Shown: one piece after another, positions 8,687 to 16,963 of the stretch
How positions within the stretch are numbered: the stretch's first letter is position 1
Layout: every line of letters starts with the position of its first letter
NCBI GenBank assembly: GCA_020636315.1
Contig: JACJYA010000008.1
Coordinates: 124,001 to 188,000, forward strand
DNA length: 64,000 nucleotides
Direction: 5' to 3'
From: Lewinellaceae bacterium
Lineage (GTDB): Bacteria; Bacteroidota; Bacteroidia; Chitinophagales; Saprospiraceae
Notes under the pieces: model-generated
Databases searched by the model: none
What the model was told of the DNA's origin: nothing
The model's input: only the letters and a program-made list of their open reading frames with translations
Made by a program: the position numbers and the translations under genes

Positions 8687-10534
8687 TCACTGTTTTAACC
8701 CATCATTGACAGGATGGCCTGCCTTATCACTCACAGGCTTTTCCGCTTTTATAAACTGGCTTTTCAGGTATTCGGCGATCTTATACTCTTTATGAAGCCT
8801 TCTGACTTCTTCTTCTGTATAGGGGAGGTGGTTTTCCATTTCCTGAAAAACAGCTTCCGGAACCGGGCACCGGATCAATTCTCCCCGCGCAGAAATGGCG
8901 AAAATTTCCCGGCCATCCGGTGAAAAAAGGGACGGAGCCCCGGCCGGCCTTTGAATAGGGAGGGACATCAGCAAATGCCCGCCCATATCCCAGAGCTTCG
9001 TCGTTCCGTCTCTCGATGTTGAAAGGATGAACCTTTCATCAGGGCTCAGGCATACCGCTATTACCGGTGCAGAGTGCTCTTTAAGGTTCAACTCAACTTT
9101 CCCGGCCTTATCCCAAACCAGAACTTCGGCGGCCTTGGTAAAACTGATTATTTTGTCGCCTGCCTTATTGAATACAGCCCCCAACGGCTGCCCGTTGACA
9201 TGGGGGAAACGAGCCAGCTGTTGCCCTTCCAGGTTCCAAAGGATCAGGCTTTTATCCAGAGAGCGGGTCAGCACCCCGTCACCCCGGGGGCTGAACATGG
9301 CTTCCCTGACGGCATCTTCGTGCCCGTTCAGGGTAGCCAGCAATTCCCCTTTCAGGCCCCAGAGCCTGGCGGTGCTGTCGGAGGAGGCCGTCAGTATTTT
9401 GGTTCCATCCGGGGAGAATGCGGCCGAGTAGATATAGCCGTTATGTTGCAGAGGCTTGGCTGTTTGCCTGCCGGAACGGTCCCATATCCGCACCGTTCGG
9501 TCCGAAGAACGAGTCAGTATATGCCGCCCGTCCGGAGAAAACTGAGCCTGGTAAATGTTTCCTTTATGGCCAATCAGAGCAGCCAGAGGAGCGCCATCAG
9601 TATTCCATAAGCGGGCAGTATTGTCCTGAGACCAGGTTAATACCTCATTGCCTTCGGGAGAAAAAACGCCGCCGAGCACATCTTCCTGGTGCCCTTCAAG
9701 GGTTTTGGGCTTATCCGCCTCCAGGCACAAAAGTATAGCCTTACCGCCCTCGGCACAGATCAGGAGAAAGCGTTCGTCTTTTGAAAGCACAGCTGAGATG
9801 ATAGCCTCCCGGCTGAATTGCCCCTCCGGACAGGTTATGGCCTTTTCGGCATTATTATTCAGCGGAAGAGCCTGGATACTGCTGCCGGATATCACTGCCA
9901 GGTATGGCCTCTCACTGAACACCAGGAAGGAAGCCGCTTCTTCCTTTTGCTCTCCAACCCTTGTCGTAAAATTATATCTGACGGCTTCGCCAAAAGCTTG
10001 CTTGATCTGTTGTGGAACCCGGCCCCGGGTAAGTTGTAAGGCCCGGAAGGCCAGATAAAGTGCATCTGAATAATTGCGGGATTTGATCTCGTTTTCGGCC
10101 AGCAGGGCCAGGCGGTTAGCTTCCGTCAGCAGGGCCTGTTCTTCTGCTTGCCGGGCATATTCCTCTGCCTCCTTTCGGGCAACTTCCTCCTCCCGCGATG
10201 CCTCTTCGGCTTTCTTTTGAGCCGCCTCGGCAATTTCTTTGGCGACAAGCGCCTCTGCTGCTGCCTGGTAGGCTTGTGCCCTGGCCGCTTCCAGGTCGTT
10301 GATCCATTCCTCCTGGGCCTGCCTGATCAGTTCAAACAAGTCGTCTTCACCAGGCACATCGAGGCAAAAACGGGCAGCGATAAAGCGATTAATGGATAGT
10401 TTGTAATTGTCCTGCTCAAGATAACGAAGCCCCTCAGCCCGCAAGGCAGAATAACAGCTGTCCTGCGCAAAGGCCCGGAAAGAAGCACATAGCAGAATAG
10501 AACAGGAGAACAGATATTTCAAAAGCCGTTTCAT
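8687..10534 (-). CDS. Exported WD40 beta-propeller protein with coiled coil
   Basis: 615 residues. A clear signal peptide (residues 1-24, ending AFAQ) is followed by a short helical region and an Ala/Glu/Lys-rich coiled coil (about 70-145, repeated 'KEAEE'). A 'LTEANRLALLAENEI' helix and seven or eight WD40 blades come next (about 190-570), with strands such as 'SPDGRHILTRSSDRTVRIWD'. The helix-then-WD40 order is what follows the membrane helix in single-chain nSTAND-WD40 proteins, but here it is a separate protein that should be periplasmic. That separation is odd, since most bacterial WD40 sensors of this class are cytoplasmic. It lies 38 nt after the preceding gene and 3 nt before CHAT. 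Likely role, by inference: ligand- or partner-sensing propeller for the CHAT-STAND pair. Confidence 0.82.
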   Translation of the reverse strand: MKRLLKYLFSCSILLCASFRAFAQDSCYSALRAEGLRYLEQDNYKLSINRFIAARFCLDVPGEDDLFELIRQAQEEWINDLEAARAQAYQAAAEALVAKEIAEAAQKKAEEASREEEVARKEAEEYARQAEEQALLTEANRLALLAENEIKSRNYSDALYLAFRALQLTRGRVPQQIKQAFGEAVRYNFTTRVGEQKEEAASFLVFSERPYLAVISGSSIQALPLNNNAEKAITCPEGQFSREAIISAVLSKDERFLLICAEGGKAILLCLEADKPKTLEGHQEDVLGGVFSPEGNEVLTWSQDNTARLWNTDGAPLAALIGHKGNIYQAQFSPDGRHILTRSSDRTVRIWDRSGRQTAKPLQHNGYIYSAAFSPDGTKILTASSDSTARLWGLKGELLATLNGHEDAVREAMFSPRGDGVLTRSLDKSLILWNLEGQQLARFPHVNGQPLGAVFNKAGDKIISFTKAAEVLVWDKAGKVELNLKEHSAPVIAVCLSPDERFILSTSRDGTTKLWDMGGHLLMSLPIQRPAGAPSLFSPDGREIFAISARGELIRCPVPEAVFQEMENHLPYTEEEVRRLHKEYKIAEYLKSQFIKAEKPVSDKAGHPVNDGLKQ

Positions 10535-10572
10535 AACGGAGGTTTTCTTTTTGTGCCTTCCTTATCACTCCC

Positions 10573-11454
10573 TCAGAAGCGGGCTACCGCTCTTAGTCCA
10601 GCCCCGCCTGGCGTAATGGACAGCTGAAAAGCAGGAGGGCGCTTTTCTGGCGTTTCTTCCCGGGGGCAGTATTTCCGGTACTGCCTGAGTTTCTTTTTGT
10701 GTTTAAAATAACGGAAAGCAAAATTCGCCGCATCCAGGCCCAGAACGGCTACACCCGTTATGGACAATATCTTATAAGTATCATCCTTGTTCCTGGCAGC
10801 ATCGAGGAAGGGGCTGGCTTCGTCGTTGGAGGAGCCATTCTGCCACAGGCCGAGGTATTTGTCATAATCTTTGTCGGCATTGGCCTTGTACACCTGCCCG
10901 ACAACAATTAAGCCGGAACCGGTGATCAGCCCCAGGTAATTGGGTAGTTGTTCCCGATAGGTAAAGGCCGGCCGTTTTTCACAACTCACCCCAAGAAGCA
11001 CAAGGCCGCCATACAACCGGGCGGTAAACTGAAGGGTGTATTGCCGGTTGAAATCAAGAGACTCCTCCAGGGCATTGGCCCAGATGGCCTTAAGATGCTC
11101 ATGCTCCCTGCTGATGTTTTTGTGGCTCCCTTTTAAGGACCATATTTCCGGAAAGATAACCATACCGTCTTCATCCTTAATGGAGAGGCGGATATCATAA
11201 AAAAAATCCCTCTCCGGCTTCTCCAGGCTATAGGTAATGGCCAGGCCGGCGTCTTCGAAGGAAAGAGTATAAACCGTAATACCGAGGAGCCGGGGGCCTT
11301 CGGGAGTGACATCCTTCCAGTCGGCAACGGCAATGCCCTTCTCGTCCAGTGGTTTGAACCGGATAAGGGCCGTCTCCTCCAGTAATGGAGAATGCTGGGC
11401 CCCAAGGGGCAGAATAGATATACAAAGCGCCACACTGAAAAGGAACCTGTTCAT
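10573..11454 (-). CDS. Envelope protein with signal peptide and two hydrophobic helices, function unknown
   Basis: 293 residues, not recognised as a named family. It starts with a signal peptide (residues 1-20, ending LGAQ), then a beta-rich domain (about 25-160). Hydrophobic helices follow at about 171-188 ('LGLITGSGLIVVGQVY') and 228-248, separated by a short segment with 'DYDKYLGL'. This helix-loop-helix layout is common in small Bacteroidota envelope proteins with TPR- or PEGA-like parts. The C-terminus ends in an amphipathic strand finishing in Phe, as in outer-membrane beta-strands, though the protein seems too small for a barrel. It lies 31 nt after the TSP3 lipoprotein gene and 38 nt before WD40, so it belongs to the same operon. 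I infer an accessory or docking role. Confidence 0.7.
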   Translation of the reverse strand: MNRFLFSVALCISILPLGAQHSPLLEETALIRFKPLDEKGIAVADWKDVTPEGPRLLGITVYTLSFEDAGLAITYSLEKPERDFFYDIRLSIKDEDGMVIFPEIWSLKGSHKNISREHEHLKAIWANALEESLDFNRQYTLQFTARLYGGLVLLGVSCEKRPAFTYREQLPNYLGLITGSGLIVVGQVYKANADKDYDKYLGLWQNGSSNDEASPFLDAARNKDDTYKILSITGVAVLGLDAANFAFRYFKHKKKLRQYRKYCPREETPEKRPPAFQLSITPGGAGLRAVARF

Positions 11455-11485
11455 TTCATGTAAATTCTGGCAGCCTGAAAATCAT

Positions 11486-13510
11486 TCAGCATCCATCATT
11501 GGCAGGATCAAAATCGGGCAGGGGCCCGAAACCGTCAGTCCCGATGGTGCAATCGTCACAGCCGTCATTATCCAAATCCCGGCAACGGTTGGGGTTCGTG
11601 GGCTGTACGTCTTCAGCATCTGGTACGCCGTCGTTATCGTCATCGTCATCTCCGGTATCACAGATACCGTCTCCATCGGTATCTGTTCCGTCATTCCCGG
11701 GCATGGCGTCCGGCAGTTCTCCAAAACCATCAACACCAATGGTGCAATCGTCACAGCCGTCATTGTCACTGTCACCGCAGCGGTTGGGGTTGTTGGGTTC
11801 AGGGTCGGAAGCATCGGGCACACCGTCGTTGTCGTCGTCATCGTCTCCGTCGTTACATTGGCCGTCCCCGTCCGTATCCGGCCCGTCATTGAAGGGCAGG
11901 TTGTCCGGTTGAGGGCCAAAACCGTCAGTTCCGATGGTGCAATCGTCACAGCCATCGTTATCACTGTCGCCGCAGCGGTAAGGGTTGTCAGGGAAGGGGT
12001 CGTAAACATCCGGTACGCCATCGTTATCGTCATCGGTGTTGTTGGCGTCGCAGATCCCGTCGCCGTTTGCGTCGGGGCCGTCATTGTTGGGTGCGAATGT
12101 GCCCAGAACGGAGCAATCGTCACAGCCGTCGCCATCGCTGTCGCCACAGATGAACCTGTTGAAGTCGTCGGGATCCTGGGCGTCATTCACATTATCATTG
12201 TCGTCGTCGGGATCGCCGGAGTCACATAAGCCGTCTCTGTCATAATCCGGGCCGTCATTGGCCGGAGCAAAGGTATTTCCAGCGGAACAGTCATCGCAAT
12301 CATCGCCGTCGGAGTCGCCGCAAACAGATGGATTAAAGGGTTCGGGGTCCTGGCTGTCTTCCACTCCGTCATTATCATCATCGGGGTCGCCCGAATCACA
12401 TTTCCCGTCGCCGTCATTATCGGGGCCATCATCGTTGGGGCGGAAAAATGCAAAAACCGCACAATCGTCACACTGATCACCATCGCTATCCCCGCACACT
12501 CTGGGATCAAAGTCATTGGGGTCATCGGCATCGGGAACCCCGTCATTATCCCGGTCTTCCTCACTAAGGTCACATTTACCATCCCCGTCCGTATCAGGGC
12601 CATCGTTATTCGGATTAAAGAAGCCCTCAACAGAGCAATCGTCACAACCATCCAGGTCACTGTCGCCGCAACGGGTATTGTCATGGGGAAATTGGTCAAG
12701 GCCCAGCGGTGCGTCGAGCACGCCATCATCATCATCATCATCATCACAATCATCGGTGACCCCATCTCCATCGAAGTCCTGTGCGGTAAGGCGAATGGAG
12801 TCGGCATCACTATAGAAAACCTCCTGCCCGTTGCGGAGGGCAAACGCCCTGACGAAATAGACGATCTCGGATTGCAAACCCTTAAGGGTGTCACTGAAGG
12901 TGAAAGGATCCGGAGCATCGGGAGAAACCATACCAAGATTGATAGCCGGGCCTTCCCCCAGTTCGGGTAGAGGATGAACAGAGGAATATACAAAACCATG
13001 CTGGGCAAAAGGTTTTTCCAGCGAGCGATTGAGGATCATACCGGCAACAATGGCCTGCTGGCTGGAACAAAGAGACTGGGGCCTGGAAAGAGTAACCTGC
13101 AGGGCAAAGCTCAACCGCTGAGAAACTCCGTAAGCCACCCGGTTTCTATCCGGTAATTCCTGGACGGCATAGGCCCGAATGAAATAAAATGGAGCGGCAG
13201 GCAGGGCATTTTTCTTTAATTCCTGCTGGAAAGTGGGAACAGACAGAGCCTCTGTCTTTTTAAAAATGAGGGTATTTTCCAACAGGGAAGGGAGGGAATC
13301 GCTAACGGAGAGTATAAACCCGTATTCTCTGATAAAGACTTTGTCGATCCGGTTTAACGCCCCGTGGAGCGTGATGTCATTGTTGATCACCCGTGGAGCC
13401 TGGGTAGTCACTTCCACAAATTCGAATTGTTCGAATTCATCCCGAAGACAGGTAGCCAGTATTCCCGCCACCCCTACCAGGAGGAGCACTTTCAGCCGTT
13501 GGTTTTTCAT
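11486..13510 (-). CDS. Lipoprotein with two FnIII-like domains and seven Cys-rich thrombospondin type 3 repeats
   Basis: 674 residues. A lipoprotein signal peptide ends LATC (Cys about residue 21). Two FnIII-like domains follow, each ending in the Bacteroidota 'YFVRAFA'/'FIRAYAVQ' strand. From about residue 247 the chain is an Asp-rich array of calcium-binding TSP3 motifs (DxDxDGxxD). It is punctuated seven times by the cassette [RVI]-C-x-D-x-D-x-D-x-C-D-D-C, spaced about 55-65 residues. A run of seven Asp lies near residue 257. No T9SS sorting domain is visible; the end is 'FDPANDGC'. First gene of the CHAT/STAND operon, so presumably the outermost component, a calcium-stabilised rod on the outer membrane; that role is inferred. 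A perfect AGGAGG precedes the start. Confidence 0.85.
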   Translation of the reverse strand: MKNQRLKVLLLVGVAGILATCLRDEFEQFEFVEVTTQAPRVINNDITLHGALNRIDKVFIREYGFILSVSDSLPSLLENTLIFKKTEALSVPTFQQELKKNALPAAPFYFIRAYAVQELPDRNRVAYGVSQRLSFALQVTLSRPQSLCSSQQAIVAGMILNRSLEKPFAQHGFVYSSVHPLPELGEGPAINLGMVSPDAPDPFTFSDTLKGLQSEIVYFVRAFALRNGQEVFYSDADSIRLTAQDFDGDGVTDDCDDDDDDDGVLDAPLGLDQFPHDNTRCGDSDLDGCDDCSVEGFFNPNNDGPDTDGDGKCDLSEEDRDNDGVPDADDPNDFDPRVCGDSDGDQCDDCAVFAFFRPNDDGPDNDGDGKCDSGDPDDDNDGVEDSQDPEPFNPSVCGDSDGDDCDDCSAGNTFAPANDGPDYDRDGLCDSGDPDDDNDNVNDAQDPDDFNRFICGDSDGDGCDDCSVLGTFAPNNDGPDANGDGICDANNTDDDNDGVPDVYDPFPDNPYRCGDSDNDGCDDCTIGTDGFGPQPDNLPFNDGPDTDGDGQCNDGDDDDDNDGVPDASDPEPNNPNRCGDSDNDGCDDCTIGVDGFGELPDAMPGNDGTDTDGDGICDTGDDDDDNDGVPDAEDVQPTNPNRCRDLDNDGCDDCTIGTDGFGPLPDFDPANDGC

Positions 13511-13522
13511 AGGGGGCCTCCT
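13511..13522 (-). promoter_or_regulatory. Strong Shine-Dalgarno site, AGGAGG
   Basis: Minus-strand AGGAGG (plus 13517-13522) lies 6 nt before the ATG of the TSP3 lipoprotein. Such a complete match is uncommon in Bacteroidota, which mostly use weak or absent Shine-Dalgarno sites. It fixes the start at 13510 and suggests efficient translation of the first gene in the operon. I found no convincing -33/-7 promoter in the 13523-13670 gap. Confidence 0.6.
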
Positions 13523-13670
13523 TTTTACATCCGGCGGGCAAATGCTTTGCCTCCGGATGTTGTCAGTTGCTGTACATGCTCAAAAGAGTGTCCCCGGTTG
13601 GTGACATTTAAACAACCCTTTCACTTCATGGAAGTTATAATTTTATTCCTTGAAATATCAATGATTTTTG

Positions 13671-14114
13671 TCAGGGGCCCTGCTCTGGATCTTCACCTCC
13701 TTCTTTTTCAAAAAGCAATTTCCCTTCCTGGCTGCTGATCTCCAGTTGGCCGGGCCTTATTACGTAGGTTTTGGCCTGTTGCAGAAGGTTCATGTATTGC
13801 TTTTCCTGATCCATCAACCCTTCACAAAATCTCTCGGTAGCGCCGATGCCTTCAAAATGCAGTTGCTCCTTTCGGGTTTCATAAGTAGCAAAGTAAGAAT
13901 TACATCCGGTGGTTCCGGAAGCCTGGCCACTTGTAAATTTCAAGGTGATGGGCTTATCTCCCATAGGCTCCTCAATGCTTCCGTCTTCGATGCTGAATTT
14001 CAATAACACCCAACTGCTTCCCTCCAGAGACTGGCCCGGCATTGGTTCCCGGGGGCAGCCGGTGAGCAAAAGAAACAGTAAAAAACCACCGGAAATGGTA
14101 ATGAGTTTATTCAT
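13671..14114 (-). CDS. META-domain lipoprotein (HslJ-like)
   Basis: 147 residues. The lipoprotein signal peptide has a perfect lipobox LTGC (Cys20). A single META domain follows: 'LEGSSWVLLKF' near the start, the hallmark 'SGTTGCNSYFATYE' in the middle, a second conserved Cys, and 'LEISSQEGKLLFEKE' at the end. META proteins are small envelope lipoproteins, linked in E. coli (HslJ) to heat shock and novobiocin resistance; the molecular role is unknown. It lies 11 nt after aguB on the same strand, so it is probably the third gene of the agmatine operon, perhaps only by read-through. Confidence 0.8.
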   Translation of the reverse strand: MNKLITISGGFLLFLLLTGCPREPMPGQSLEGSSWVLLKFSIEDGSIEEPMGDKPITLKFTSGQASGTTGCNSYFATYETRKEQLHFEGIGATERFCEGLMDQEKQYMNLLQQAKTYVIRPGQLEISSQEGKLLFEKEGGEDPEQGP

Positions 14115-14125
14115 GAGTTTAAAGT

Positions 14126-15010
14126 TTAATCAATATATCGTTTCAGAAGCCCGCCGTAGGCATCGATGCGGCGGTCGCGGAAGAAGGGCCAGATCCGCCG
14201 GACGTCCTCCGTTCTGTTTTTATCGATCTCCACAACTTCACTCACTTCCAGGCCGGCCGGGGCCTGATACAGTAGTTCTCCCTGCGGGCCCGCCACAAAG
14301 CTTTGCCCCCAGAATTCAATGCCGCCCGTCACCTCGCTCCAGTCGGCTTCGTAACCGGTGCGGTTGACCGCGATCACCGGCAGCCCATTGGCAACCGCAT
14401 GGCCGCGTTGTATGGTTTGCCAGGCGCCAAACTGCCGGTCCTTCTCCTCTTGCAGATCGGTGCTTTCGTATCCGATCGCCGTAGGGTAGATCAGCAGCTC
14501 GGCGCCGGCCAGCGCCATCAGGCGGGCCGCTTCGGGGTACCACTGATCCCAGCAAACCAGAACCCCCAGTCGCCCGACGGAAGTGTCGATGGGCCGGAAT
14601 CCCAAATCACCCGGGGTAAAGTAAAATTTCTCGTAATAGGCCGGGTCATCCGGAATGTGCATCTTCCGGTAGCGGCCGGCAATGGCGCCGTCGCGCTCCA
14701 GCACTACGGCCGTATTGTGGTAAATGCCGGGAGCCCTGCGCTCGAAGAGGCTCGTCACAAGCACAATACCCAGCTCTTTCGCCACCTTGCCGAACTCCTC
14801 CGTAGAAGGCCCGGGGATGGGCTCCGCCATCTCAAATTTTCGGGTGTCTTCCGCCTGGCAGAAATAAATGCCGGTGTGCAATTCCTGTAAAACCACCAGC
14901 CGGGCGCCTTTACCGGCGCATTCGCGAATACCGGCAATACTTTTCTCCACATTTTCCCGGCGGTTATCGGTATTGGATTGCTGGACCAGCCCGATTTTGA
15001 GTTTACTCAT
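14126..15010 (-). CDS. aguB: N-carbamoylputrescine amidase
   Basis: 294 residues from the ATG at 15010, the usual length for AguB. Nitrilase-superfamily triad regions are visible: Glu in 'VVLQELHTG', Lys in 'YRKMHIPDDP' and Cys in 'LGVLVCWDQWYPEA'. It hydrolyses N-carbamoylputrescine to putrescine, CO2 and ammonia, the last step of the agmatine route to putrescine. The frame is open up to 15076, but the longer start would overlap aguA and add 22 non-conserved residues. The chosen start begins 'MSKLKIGLVQQS', as in the family, and has AAAGGA just upstream. The 16-nt gap to aguA indicates co-transcription. Cytoplasmic. Confidence 0.93.
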   Translation of the reverse strand: MSKLKIGLVQQSNTDNRRENVEKSIAGIRECAGKGARLVVLQELHTGIYFCQAEDTRKFEMAEPIPGPSTEEFGKVAKELGIVLVTSLFERRAPGIYHNTAVVLERDGAIAGRYRKMHIPDDPAYYEKFYFTPGDLGFRPIDTSVGRLGVLVCWDQWYPEAARLMALAGAELLIYPTAIGYESTDLQEEKDRQFGAWQTIQRGHAVANGLPVIAVNRTGYEADWSEVTGGIEFWGQSFVAGPQGELLYQAPAGLEVSEVVEIDKNRTEDVRRIWPFFRDRRIDAYGGLLKRYID

Positions 15011-15026
15011 TTCCTTTGGTTTTATT

Positions 15027-16043
15027 TCAAAACACTCCTTTCGGGTACTGCATAGTGATACAATGCAATGAGCCATGTTGTTCGATCAGCGGGCGACAGT
15101 TGACCCCAATCGTTTCCCGGCCCGGGAAACAGGAGGAAACTGCAACGCGGGCGGCTTCATCCTGTGGCACGCCATAGGCAGGTACCAGCACGGCCCCGTT
15201 TATGATCAGAAAATTGGCATAGGTGGCCGGCAACCGGTGGCCATCCTCTGCGTAACAGGCATCAGGCCAGGGCAATGGAACGAGCATGTAAGGCCTACCT
15301 TCCTGCGTCCGAAAGGCCTGCAACTCGGTTTCCATAGCCAGCAGGGCGGCATAATGTTCGTCATTGGGGTCATCACAGCGAACGTAGGCAATGGTATCAT
15401 TCGGGCACAACCGGGCAAGGGTATCTATGTGGGAATCCGTATCATCACCGGCGAGGTAACCGTGGTGCAGCCAGAGAAAGTGGTTCACCCCCAGCCATTC
15501 AGACAGCTTAGCCTCCAGTTGCTCCCTGCCGAGGTGAGGGTTGCGGTTGGGAGAAAGCAGGCAACCGGCCGTTGTCAACAGAGCCCCCTGCCCATCGGTT
15601 TCTATCGCGCCGCCTTCGAGCACAAGCCCGGGGCGCAGCAGCGGCAGGGAACTGAAAACACCCTGTTCGTATAACCTTCCGGTGATGAGATTGTCATGAA
15701 AAGCGGGGAACTTCAGCCCCCAGCCGGTGAACATGAAATCGAGCAAAACCAAATGCCCATTTTCCTCTACAGTGATGGGGCCATGGTCTCGCGCCCAGGT
15801 ATCATTGCTGGGGCACTCGGCGAGGATGAGGTTGTCTTGTACTGCATTTTTCAGGTGAGCCGCCACTTCTGCCCGGTTACGGCATATTACCAGTACCTTT
15901 TCGAAACGGCTAACTATTTCAATACACTCGACAAAGCAGGGAATGACTTCGTTCAAAAGGCCAGCCCAGTCGCTTTCTGAATGCGGGAAAGTGAACTGTA
16001 CGGCACTCTGCGGCTCCCATTCGGCGGGCAATCGTCGTTTCAT
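15027..16043 (-). CDS. aguA: Agmatine deiminase
   Basis: 338 residues, peptidyl-arginine-deiminase fold. Conserved motifs are 'NDTWARDHGPI', 'LEGGAIETDG', the long 'H-x-D-x-x-x' segment in 'DTDSHIDTLARL', and the catalytic Cys in 'HGSLHCITMQYP' (about Cys328). It converts agmatine to N-carbamoylputrescine and ammonia and acts directly before AguB, encoded 16 nt downstream. No arginine decarboxylase is in the window, so agmatine comes from elsewhere. The start 'MKRRLPAEWEPQSAV' matches the family N-terminus. Cytoplasmic. Confidence 0.93.
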   Translation of the reverse strand: MKRRLPAEWEPQSAVQFTFPHSESDWAGLLNEVIPCFVECIEIVSRFEKVLVICRNRAEVAAHLKNAVQDNLILAECPSNDTWARDHGPITVEENGHLVLLDFMFTGWGLKFPAFHDNLITGRLYEQGVFSSLPLLRPGLVLEGGAIETDGQGALLTTAGCLLSPNRNPHLGREQLEAKLSEWLGVNHFLWLHHGYLAGDDTDSHIDTLARLCPNDTIAYVRCDDPNDEHYAALLAMETELQAFRTQEGRPYMLVPLPWPDACYAEDGHRLPATYANFLIINGAVLVPAYGVPQDEAARVAVSSCFPGRETIGVNCRPLIEQHGSLHCITMQYPKGVF

Positions 16044-16160
16044 CGGGTGAAGATAAAGAAAAAGCCTGCGATCACATACAGCTTCGGCTCAGCAATATTG
16101 GGCCGCGTCCGCCGAAGCCTGCCAGGAAGAAAAATGATACTGGCAAGATTGAAATGGAAC

Positions 16161-16197
16161 AAAAAGAAGCCCGCCTACGCGTGAAGCTTCGGCGGGC
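16161..16197 (-). terminator. Rho-independent terminator of tRNA-Ser
   Basis: Just 5 nt past the tRNA 3' end, the minus strand forms GCCCGCC (plus 16191-16197) paired with GGCGGGC (16169-16175). A T-rich run TTCTTTTTG follows (plus 16161-16168). Confidence 0.65.
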
Positions 16198-16202
16198 GAA
16201 GG

Positions 16203-16289
16203 CGGAGGAGGAGGGATTCGAACCCCCGGTACCGTTGCCAGTACACCGCATTTCGAGTGCGGCCCGTTCAACCACTCCGGCACTCCTCC
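16203..16289 (-). tRNA. tRNA-Ser (anticodon CGA)
   Basis: 87-nt minus-strand tRNA. The acceptor stem pairs GGAGGAG (from 16289) with CTCCTCC (16204-16210), with discriminator G at 16203; CCA is not encoded. The anticodon stem-loop reads CCGCA-CTCGAAA-TGCGG, giving CGA, which decodes UCG. A long variable arm and the T-loop TTCGAAT follow. The long variable arm confirms a class II serine tRNA. Confidence 0.95.
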
Positions 16290-16963
16290 TTTAATTTCCG
16301 GTGATGCAAAAATAGTGAAATTCTCATTCGGCCTCCTGAAAATTCAACATTTAAAACCAGAATGAGGGAAAATTCCCCGGGGCGGTGCCCCCGGAAGCCA
16401 TTATCTGAAACAGGCAAATGTATAAGAACCCGCAAATCAATACAAAAATTCCCTGTTACACCTTTTTCAAAATATTATTCTTTCGTTTATTTTCAACCAA
16501 ACTTACATCTTTCTTGTATCCGGTAAACGGACTTTTTCTTTCTGTGTTTTTGGGTTCAGGATTTTTTTAAATTTTTTTAACAAATTAAATTTTAAAAATC
16601 GAGGCAAAAAATCATAAAATCCTCAAAAAACAGTTGGATACGCCTTATTACATTTTGCAAAATACTGCGCGATATTTTTAAATTTAATTTTAAAGCACTC
16701 ATAATCAAATAATTGATAAGACATTTGCAGCATCCCTCATTGACAAAAGTCACACCTGAAAACTAACAAATATCATTTTGCCAGAGAGCAGTGGCATATA
16801 GTTTTGTATCCGATCAAACAAATGAACAAATGTTCATATTTTCAACAAACTAGCGCGGAGCCCTCCCTAAATCATCTCCATTGCACACCATTCAGGTATG
16901 AGTAACCGCTCAGCTGTACACCCTAAGGCTGGAGCATATTTATAACTTAACTCATTTTTTGCC
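16290..16963. other. AT-rich 674-nt intergenic region
   Basis: No plausible coding frame on either strand. The segment 16480-16700 is far more AT-rich than the rest of the window, with poly-A/T runs. A good promoter for the following gene lies at 16777-16806. Otherwise I see no RNA gene or mobile-element end. Confidence 0.6.
16777..16806 (+). promoter_or_regulatory. Bacteroidota sigma-A-type promoter for the rhodanese-porin operon
   Basis: TTTG (16777-16780), an 18-nt spacer and TAGTTTTG (16799-16806) match the Bacteroidota -33/-7 consensus TTTG-N19-TANNTTTG. The predicted transcript starts near 16813, leaving a leader of about 150 nt before the ATG at 16964. Confidence 0.6.

Noticed and set aside
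11306..12476. Plus-strand Val/Ile- and Ser-rich frames
   Set aside because: Antisense to the TSP3 array; low-complexity text mirrors the Asp-rich repeats.
15011..15076. Upstream start for aguB
   Set aside because: It would overlap the end of aguA and add a Cys-rich 22-residue tail not seen in AguB.
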